NCBI GenBank assembly: GCA_902494545.1
Contig: CABUTP010000009.1
Span: forward strand, 1 to 17,734
Reading direction: 5' to 3'
DNA from: an uncultured Collinsella sp.
GTDB lineage: Bacteria; Actinomycetota; Coriobacteriia; Coriobacteriales; Coriobacteriaceae
DNA length: 17,734 bases
Part shown: positions 13,573 through 17,734 of the stretch, piece after piece
How positions within the stretch are numbered: position 1 is the stretch's first letter
Layout: every line of letters begins with the position of its first letter
The notes under the pieces: generated by a model
The model's database searches: none
Told to the model about the DNA's origin: nothing
What the model saw: the letters and a program-made list of their open reading frames with translations, nothing else
Translations under genes and position numbers: made by a program

Positions 13573-15063
13573 ATGAGTAAATACATCATCGGAATCGATC
13601 AATCCACGCAGGGCACCAAGGCGCTGCTGGTGGACGAGGGCGGCCATCTGATTCATCGTGCCGATCGCTCGCATCGCCAGATTGTCAACGAGGCCGGTTG
13701 GGTGAGCCATGATCCGGCCGAGATTGCCGCCAATGTGCTGGCCGTGGCGCGTGCCGTGGTGGAGGAGACTGGGGTCGACCCGGCCGACGTCGCCGGCATC
13801 GGTATCTCCAACCAGCGCGAGACCACCGTTGCCTGGAACCGCACGACGGGCGAGCCGCTGTGCGACGCCGTGGTGTGGCAGTGCGCCCGCGCCCGCGAGC
13901 TGTGCGACAAGCTAGCCGCGCGCGAGGGTGTGGCCGACCTGGTGCGCGACACGACGGGTCTGGTACTCTCGCCCTACTATCCGGCGGGCAAGATGGCCTG
14001 GATTCTCGCGAACGTTCCCGCGGCTGCCGAGGCCGCGGCAGCGGGCGAGCTTTGCCTGGGCACCATCGATGCCTGGGTGGTCTGGACGCTCACGGGCGGC
14101 GCGGAGTTCCGCTGTGACTGGTCCAACGCCAGCCGCACGCAGCTCTTTGACCTGCGCCGTGGCTGCTGGAGCGAGCCGATGTGCGAGGCCTTTGGCGTCG
14201 ACGTGGCCTGCCTGCCGCAGGTGACCGATTCCGATGGCCTGTTCGGCACGACGGATCTGGGCGGCTTTTTGCCGGCGCCCGTGCCCATTCACGGCGTGCT
14301 CGGCGACAGCCACGCGGCCTTGTTTGCCCAGGGCTGCCACAGTCGCGGTATGGCCAAGGCGACCTATGGCACCGGCAGCTCGGTCATGATGAACGTCGGC
14401 GACGAGTTCGTCGCCAGCTCGCACGGGCTTTCGAGCTCGCTCGCATGGCGTATGGACGGCGTGACCGAGTACGTGCTCGAGGGCAACGTGAGCTACGCCG
14501 GCGCCGTCAAGACGTGGCTGCGCGATGATCTGGAGCTCATCAATAACCCCGAGGAAGTTACCGACCTGTGCTACGCCGCCAATCCGGCGAGCCGTGTCTA
14601 CTTTGTACCGGCGTTTACCGGTTTGGGCGCGCCGCACTGGGCGAGTGACGCCGAGGGCTGCGTCTTTGGCATGACGCGCACCACGGGTCGCGCGGAGTTC
14701 GTGAAGGCCGCCGACGAGTCGATTGCCTATCAGATCTTTGACGTGATCGATGCGATGGTCGAGGACTCGGGCGCGGCATTGGCCGAGCTTCGTGTTGACG
14801 GCGGTCCCACGCGCGACGCGTACCTGATGCAGTTTGAGAGCGACTTGGTTGGTTCGCCCATTCGCATCGCGAGCAACGACGAGATGAGCGGTCTGGGTGC
14901 GGCCTGGGCCTGCGGCATTGCGCTGGGCATGTACACGCGCGATGTCGTCGACGTCTACGGTGCCCGCGGCATCGTGGAGCCTGTCATGACCGCCGACGAA
15001 CGCACCAAAAAGATCGCCGGCTGGCGCCACGCTGTCAAATCAACAATTGCATACACTGCCTAG
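13573..15063 (+). CDS. FGGY-family carbohydrate kinase, glycerol-kinase-like
   Basis: Cytoplasmic FGGY kinase of 496 residues closely resembling glycerol kinase in layout: GIDQSTQGTKA (7-17), ISNQRETTVAW (78-88), VVWQCARA, GLVLSPYYPAGK, GTIDAWVVWTLTGG, SNASRTQLFD and VDGGPTRDAYLMQFESD. By comparison with E. coli GlpK, substrate residues Arg82, Glu83, Trp102, Tyr135 and catalytic Asp245 are kept, but the positions of Gln246 and Phe270 are both serine (GDSHAALF, TYGTGSSVMM). This suggests a substrate larger than glycerol, probably the ketose made by the operon's isomerase. GGGGGAGA/AGGAGAG lies just before the ATG at 13573. Xylulose, ribulose, apulose or erythrulose kinase are options; glycerol kinase proper is less likely given the neighbours. 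Confidence 0.85.
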   Translation: MSKYIIGIDQSTQGTKALLVDEGGHLIHRADRSHRQIVNEAGWVSHDPAEIAANVLAVARAVVEETGVDPADVAGIGISNQRETTVAWNRTTGEPLCDAVVWQCARARELCDKLAAREGVADLVRDTTGLVLSPYYPAGKMAWILANVPAAAEAAAAGELCLGTIDAWVVWTLTGGAEFRCDWSNASRTQLFDLRRGCWSEPMCEAFGVDVACLPQVTDSDGLFGTTDLGGFLPAPVPIHGVLGDSHAALFAQGCHSRGMAKATYGTGSSVMMNVGDEFVASSHGLSSSLAWRMDGVTEYVLEGNVSYAGAVKTWLRDDLELINNPEEVTDLCYAANPASRVYFVPAFTGLGAPHWASDAEGCVFGMTRTTGRAEFVKAADESIAYQIFDVIDAMVEDSGAALAELRVDGGPTRDAYLMQFESDLVGSPIRIASNDEMSGLGAAWACGIALGMYTRDVVDVYGARGIVEPVMTADERTKKIAGWRHAVKSTIAYTA

Positions 15064-15101
15064 CATGATTTTTCCGGGACGGGGATTAAAAACTCATTGG
15101 T

Positions 15102-15139
15102 CCTCGTCCCAGGTAGCTTATTTGGGACGGGGCTTTTTT
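15102..15139 (+). terminator. Intrinsic terminator of kinase operon
   Basis: CCTCGTCCC (15102-15110) pairs with GGGACGGGG (15124-15132; one G-U) over a 13-base loop, followed by C and six T residues (15134-15139). It ends the isomerase/transketolase/kinase transcript 76 bases after the kinase stop. Confidence 0.75.
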
Positions 15140-15151
15140 GACTGGTATGAT
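15122..15151 (+). promoter_or_regulatory. Predicted luxS promoter, overlapping the terminator
   Basis: Extended -10 TGGTATGAT (-10 box TATGAT at 15146-15151) with a possible -35 TTGGGA (15122-15127) 18 bases upstream. The -35 lies in the terminator's 3' arm, so terminator and promoter would share sequence. Confidence 0.4.
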
Positions 15152-15215
15152 TGGTGCGACCATTCGAACCAGCTAAAAGAGCCCCGTCCCAAATTGACTA
15201 CCGAGAGGATCTGCC

Positions 15216-15704
15216 ATGGAGCGCATCGCGAGTTTTTCCGTTGACCATCTGCTGCTTGAGCCCGGCGTGTATGTGAGCCGTATCGACCGCGATCCGGCGA
15301 CCGGCGCCGCCGTCACCACGTTTGACCTGCGCCTGACCACGCCCAATAAGGAGCCGGTTATGAACACGGCCGAGTGCCACACCATCGAGCACTTGGGCGC
15401 GACGTTCCTTCGCAATCATGCCGAGTGGTCGAGCCGCATTGTCTACTTTGGCCCCATGGGCTGCCGCACGGGCTTTTACCTCGTCGTGTTTGGTGAGCTG
15501 ATGAGCGAGGAGATTCTGCCGCTCCTGCGTGAGCTGTTCGAGTTTGTCGCCGACTTTGAGGGTGATGTCCCCGGAGCCGCTCCCGAGGAGTGCGGTAACT
15601 ACCTGGACCAGAACCTCCCCATGGCAAACTGGCTCGCGCGCCGCTACCTCGACCGCGACCTGGCCGATATCGACGAGAAGCACCTGCACTATCAGCGGGC
15701 GTAA
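15216..15704 (+). CDS. luxS: S-ribosylhomocysteine lyase LuxS (AI-2 synthesis)
   Basis: Cytoplasmic metalloenzyme of 162 residues that cleaves S-ribosylhomocysteine to homocysteine and DPD, the precursor of autoinducer-2, in the activated methyl cycle. The metal-binding HTIEH motif is at 55-59 (His55, His59), the third ligand Cys126 is in ECGNY, and the catalytic cysteine Cys83 is in GCRTGFYL (82-89). It starts with IASFSVDHLLLEPGVY, the usual LuxS N terminus, and the length is normal. GAGAGGAT (15203-15210) precedes the ATG at 15216. It stands alone between two terminators; no Pfs nucleosidase or methionine gene adjoins it. The predicted promoter and a paired GGGACGGGG array lie upstream. 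Confidence 0.95.
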   Translation: MERIASFSVDHLLLEPGVYVSRIDRDPATGAAVTTFDLRLTTPNKEPVMNTAECHTIEHLGATFLRNHAEWSSRIVYFGPMGCRTGFYLVVFGELMSEEILPLLRELFEFVADFEGDVPGAAPEECGNYLDQNLPMANWLARRYLDRDLADIDEKHLHYQRA

Positions 15705-15734
15705 GGCCGCTCGCAGGAATAGCGTTTGCGCCAG

Positions 15735-15765
15735 AAGTGCTCCCGCTCTTTGTGGGGCGCTTTTT
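15735..15765 (+). terminator. Intrinsic terminator after luxS
   Basis: AAGTGCTCC (15735-15743) pairs with GGGGCGCTT (15754-15762) with two G-U pairs, followed by a T-run (15761-15765). Confidence 0.75.
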
Positions 15766-15799
15766 CATGCTGGGCGCTCAAAACGGAACGAGATAGTTC

Positions 15800-15805
15800 T
15801 AGAAT
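15800..15805 (+). promoter_or_regulatory. -10 box of DUF4867 gene promoter
   Basis: TAGAAT matches the -10 consensus at 5 of 6 bases and sits 35 bases before the start codon; the palindrome TTCTAGAA (15797-15804) overlaps it, and GTTC/GAAC tetramers recur around it. No strong -35 box is seen. Confidence 0.35.
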
Positions 15806-15839
15806 GTTCATACTGTCACATAAACGAACAGGAGCGAGC

Positions 15840-16484
15840 ATGCATATCTACTCTGTATCAGATCCCGAGTTCAAATCTTATGGCCGCGTGTGGAACGACG
15901 TTCCGTCCAACCTGACCGCTCCGCTCGTCGGGGCGCTTTCCGCTACGCCCATCCCCGAGGGCAGCAAGTACGTAGCAAGCGCGCCGGAGCTCGAGGGCGT
16001 CAAGGATGCCGATAAGCTGGGCTTTCTCATGTTTGGCGGTCGTCCCTTCCAGCTCGGCTGGTGCAACGGCCACAACACGCAGCTCAACTGCTTGGAGTAT
16101 CATCGCGCGAGCGAGTTCAACCTGGGTGCACGCGACTTTATCCTGCTCGTGGCGCATCGCTGGGAGATCGAGGGCGGCAAGCTCGATACCGCGTGCGTCA
16201 AGGCGTTCCGCGTGCCGGCGGGTACGGTCGTCGAAGTCTTCAACACCACGCTCCACTACACGCCGTGCATGGTCGATGACGGTGGCTTCCAGGTGATGGT
16301 GGCGCTGCCCGCTGGCACCAATGGTCCGCGCCCCGAGGCTGCGGCCGGTATGCCCGCGGCTGGCGACAGCTACTGCTATTGGAAGGCCGACAAGTGGGTC
16401 CTCTGCCACGCCGACAGCCCCAAGGCAGCCGAAGGCGGCTACGTTGGCCTCATCGGAAAGAACCTCGACATCGCCGTGGACTAG
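15840..16484 (+). CDS. DUF4867 family protein, cupin-like
   Basis: Protein of 214 residues with no signal peptide or membrane segment, recognised as DUF4867-like by the run GWCNGHNTQLNCLEYH (73-88) and by TLHYTPC (137-143). Glu86, His88 and His139 are candidate metal ligands of a cupin (RmlC-like) beta barrel; this fold assignment is an inference. The biochemical role of the family is not known to me; cupins of this size include sugar isomerases, and the gene sits near several sugar operons, but it has its own promoter region after the luxS terminator. The ATG at 15840 is set by AGGAG (15830-15834), five bases upstream; an in-frame ATG at 15726 would read through the luxS terminator and is rejected. 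Confidence 0.85.
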   Translation: MHIYSVSDPEFKSYGRVWNDVPSNLTAPLVGALSATPIPEGSKYVASAPELEGVKDADKLGFLMFGGRPFQLGWCNGHNTQLNCLEYHRASEFNLGARDFILLVAHRWEIEGGKLDTACVKAFRVPAGTVVEVFNTTLHYTPCMVDDGGFQVMVALPAGTNGPRPEAAAGMPAAGDSYCYWKADKWVLCHADSPKAAEGGYVGLIGKNLDIAVD

Positions 16485-16492
16485 AATCTTCC

Positions 16493-16549
16493 GTCTCAAT
16501 CTGTAACATCTAGCGGGCTAAATCGTCTCTACCTGTTACAGATTTAGAC
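16493..16549. repeat. 57-bp inverted-repeat unit A
   Basis: Arms GTCTCAATCTGTAACA (16493-16508) and TGTTACAGATTTAGAC (16534-16549) match at 15 of 16 positions around a 25-base spacer ending in CTACC. A second unit of the same size and spacer length follows at 16574. Lies in the gap between the DUF4867 gene and the convergent ATPase gene. Confidence 0.8.
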
Positions 16550-16573
16550 AAACTGTAGGGGACAGACCGAACA

Positions 16574-16630
16574 ATCTCAATCTGTAACACCAAGCCCGGT
16601 TTTTGCTGCCTACCTGTTACAGATCGAGAC
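16574..16630. repeat. 57-bp inverted-repeat unit B
   Basis: Arms TCTCAATCTGTAACA (16575-16589) and TGTTACAGATCGAGA (16615-16629) match at 14 of 15 positions, again with a 25-base spacer ending in CTACC. The unit is bracketed by GGGGACAG (16558-16565) and CTGTCCCC (16660-16667), a further inverted pair. Confidence 0.8.
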
Positions 16631-16644
16631 AAATCGGGCCCAAT

Positions 16645-16677
16645 CCACCACAAAGGCGCCTGTCCCCATTGTGGTGG
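16645..16677. repeat. Inverted repeat at the convergent gene end
   Basis: CCACCACAA (16645-16653) and TTGTGGTGG (16669-16677) form a perfect 9-bp stem with a 15-base loop, directly after the minus-strand ATPase stop. No T-run follows on either strand, so a terminator role is possible but not typical. Confidence 0.55.
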
Positions 16678-16681
16678 CTGC

Positions 16682-17734
16682 CTAGAGTTGGCTGCGCAGG
16701 TAGTCAGCCATATATGGTACGGCGAAACGCACGTAACCGCGGCGCGCCTGTTCGATTACGCCGGCGTCGATGAGGCGCCGGCGATACTTTTGCGCATAGT
16801 CGGGTGTGACCGACATGCGCTTCGCTACATCGGAAATGCGCGAAACGGCGGCTTCGTCATCAGTCATTGCGTCGAGAAACGCGACGTCTTGGTCCGATAG
16901 CGCGGCGAGTGTCGTTTCGCACACATCGTTTTCGAAATCGGCCTTTGACGCTTCGATTGCTCCGTCGACTTGCTCTGGCGTTACGTGTTCTCCTGCCTGG
17001 CAACGATTGGCGATGTTGTAGCCGATGAGCTGCAGCATGTAGGGCGAGCCCTGAGTTGCGCGAGCAGCGTCCAGCCGAAGATTGCCTGGAATATCAAGGT
17101 CGAGCTCTTCGAAAGCTCGCTGATAGTAGGCATCCACATCTCCAACTGAAAGCGGTTCGAGCGTGACCTTGCGTGCGCGGTTGAGAAATGTCAGCACGCG
17201 GTCGTTGAGTGTCGCGCAGACTGCTCCCGGGAGGCCCGCCATGACGAGCGCGACGTTGAGCCGTTCGCCGACCAGCTCTTGATAGGCGGTAACGAGCTGT
17301 CTGATCTCGGGCGAGTTTGCCTGGAGCTCGTCGATGAGGATGAGGATGCCATGCCCTTGCTCGGTTAACTTGCGTGCCAGCTGCGTGAGTTTGAACTGAA
17401 AACTCTTAGTTTCCTGCACATCGCGCGTGAACTCAAGGCCGGCTGAGAAGCCGAAGACGCTCAGGCTGCCGCCCGCAAGTTTGGGGAGACGATGCTTGTT
17501 GGCGTAGGGCTCGCCCGCTTCCTGGATCTTCTCAACAATACGCTCGAGCATATCCTCGGAGGCTACGGTGGGCGTGGCGACAACAAAGCCGAGCTTGCGT
17601 GCGCGATCGGCAAGTTCCCACAGCAGAACCGTTTTGCCGCTGCCTCGCTGGCCGAGCATGAGCATGGCTCGGTCTCGATTGCCCGGCTCCTGCTCAAGGC
17701 CGGAGATGAATGTCGAAATCACGCTCCCGCGCCC
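16682..17734 (-). CDS. AAA-type ATPase with C-terminal winged helix (5' end outside window)
   Basis: Minus-strand P-loop ATPase whose reading frame stays open to the window edge. A GTG at 17722 is available, but the upstream codons read GRGS, the start of the usual GR-x-x-x-I segment before Walker A, so the true start probably lies beyond position 17734. Numbered from that GTG, Walker A is GQRGSGKT (24-31) and Walker B is ILILIDE (126-132). GLPGAVCATLND and RARKVTLEPLSVGDV follow, typical of ORC/archaeal-type AAA proteins (ATPase_2/AAA_16 style). The last 70 residues (RISDVAKRMSVTPDYAQKYRRRLIDAG onward, quoted in part) look like a winged helix-turn-helix. Function is unknown: such ATPases occur as lone genes. 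It converges with the DUF4867 gene across a repeat-rich gap. Confidence 0.8.
   Translation of the reverse strand, partial: GRGSVISTFISGLEQEPGNRDRAMLMLGQRGSGKTVLLWELADRARKLGFVVATPTVASEDMLERIVEKIQEAGEPYANKHRLPKLAGGSLSVFGFSAGLEFTRDVQETKSFQFKLTQLARKLTEQGHGILILIDELQANSPEIRQLVTAYQELVGERLNVALVMAGLPGAVCATLNDRVLTFLNRARKVTLEPLSVGDVDAYYQRAFEELDLDIPGNLRLDAARATQGSPYMLQLIGYNIANRCQAGEHVTPEQVDGAIEASKADFENDVCETTLAALSDQDVAFLDAMTDDEAAVSRISDVAKRMSVTPDYAQKYRRRLIDAGVIEQARRGYVRFAVPYMADYLRSQL

Larger units (their letters stand above)
15076..15194 (+). repeat. Four-segment GGGACGGGG / CCCCGTCCC array
   Basis: Segment 1 GGGACGGGG (15076-15084), segment 2 CCTCGTCCC (15102-15110), segment 3 GGGACGGGG (15124-15132) and segment 4 CCCCGTCCC (15182-15190) can pair 1:2, 2:3 or 3:4. 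The 3:4 pairing extends to perfect 15-bp arms, 15120-15134 with 15180-15194. The loop of 3:4 contains a smaller stem, TGGT/ACCA. Confidence 0.75.

Noticed and set aside
13912..15030. Long minus-strand frame opposite the kinase
   Set aside because: The plus-strand FGGY kinase motifs are complete; the antisense product is an Arg/His/Gly-rich shadow.
10060..15063. Sulfoquinovose sulfo-transketolase pathway
   Set aside because: It also uses a split transketolase, but none of the other expected partners (sulfoquinovosidase, sulfoacetaldehyde enzymes, sulfonate exporter) is present, and an FGGY kinase is not needed there.
1..17734. CRISPR array, tRNA, rRNA, insertion sequence or phage genes
   Set aside because: No regularly spaced direct repeats, cloverleaf, rRNA sequence, transposase or phage protein was recognised; the repeats present are inverted and intergenic.

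Overview
The window is GC-rich and gene-dense, and looks like a chromosomal segment of a gut Actinomycetota of the Coriobacteriia, most like Collinsella. This is an inference from protein style, base composition and the gene mix (BglG-family PTS regulation, LuxS, many sugar catabolism genes); no rRNA or marker gene is present to prove it.

Layout, left to right. (1) A minus-strand membrane O-acyltransferase with a C-terminal SGNH domain (43-2259). (2) A divergent two-gene nucleoside/ribose salvage operon: ribokinase (2461-3456) and nucleoside hydrolase (3461-4435), translationally coupled. Its promoter overlaps an 18-bp palindrome. (3) A beta-glucoside operon: a LicT/BglG-type antiterminator (4685-5524), a PTS IIBC permease without a IIA domain (5595-7043) and a GH1 6-phospho-beta-glucosidase (7190-8608). 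The licT leader holds a -10 box, two RAT-like antiterminator targets and an intrinsic terminator, so the operon is probably autoregulated by substrate-controlled antitermination. (4) A LacI-family regulator (8791-9801) with its own terminator, then an operon of a fucose/arabinose-isomerase-like enzyme (10060-11460), a split transketolase (11631-12467 and 12460-13398) and a glycerol-kinase-like FGGY kinase (13573-15063). Together these suggest aldose to ketose to ketose phosphate to transketolase cleavage; the substrate is unknown, and a branched pentose such as D-apiose is one hypothesis. GTTTA(C/G) motifs 21 bp apart occur at both the regulator and the operon promoters. (5) luxS (15216-15704), a DUF4867 cupin-like gene (15840-16484), and a minus-strand AAA ATPase that runs off the right edge (16682-17734).

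The most unusual non-coding structure is a long hairpin element present twice (11498-11585 and 13415-13515) in the two wide gaps of the isomerase/transketolase/kinase operon. The core is nearly identical, while the stems differ by base-pair-preserving substitutions. Other structures: two RAT-like sites in tandem, a four-segment GGGACGGGG/CCCCGTCCC array before luxS, a strong inverted repeat between the PTS and glucosidase genes, and two tandem 57-bp inverted-repeat units between the DUF4867 gene and the ATPase. No tRNA, rRNA, CRISPR array or transposase was seen. No stretch of more than 300 bases lacks a gene.
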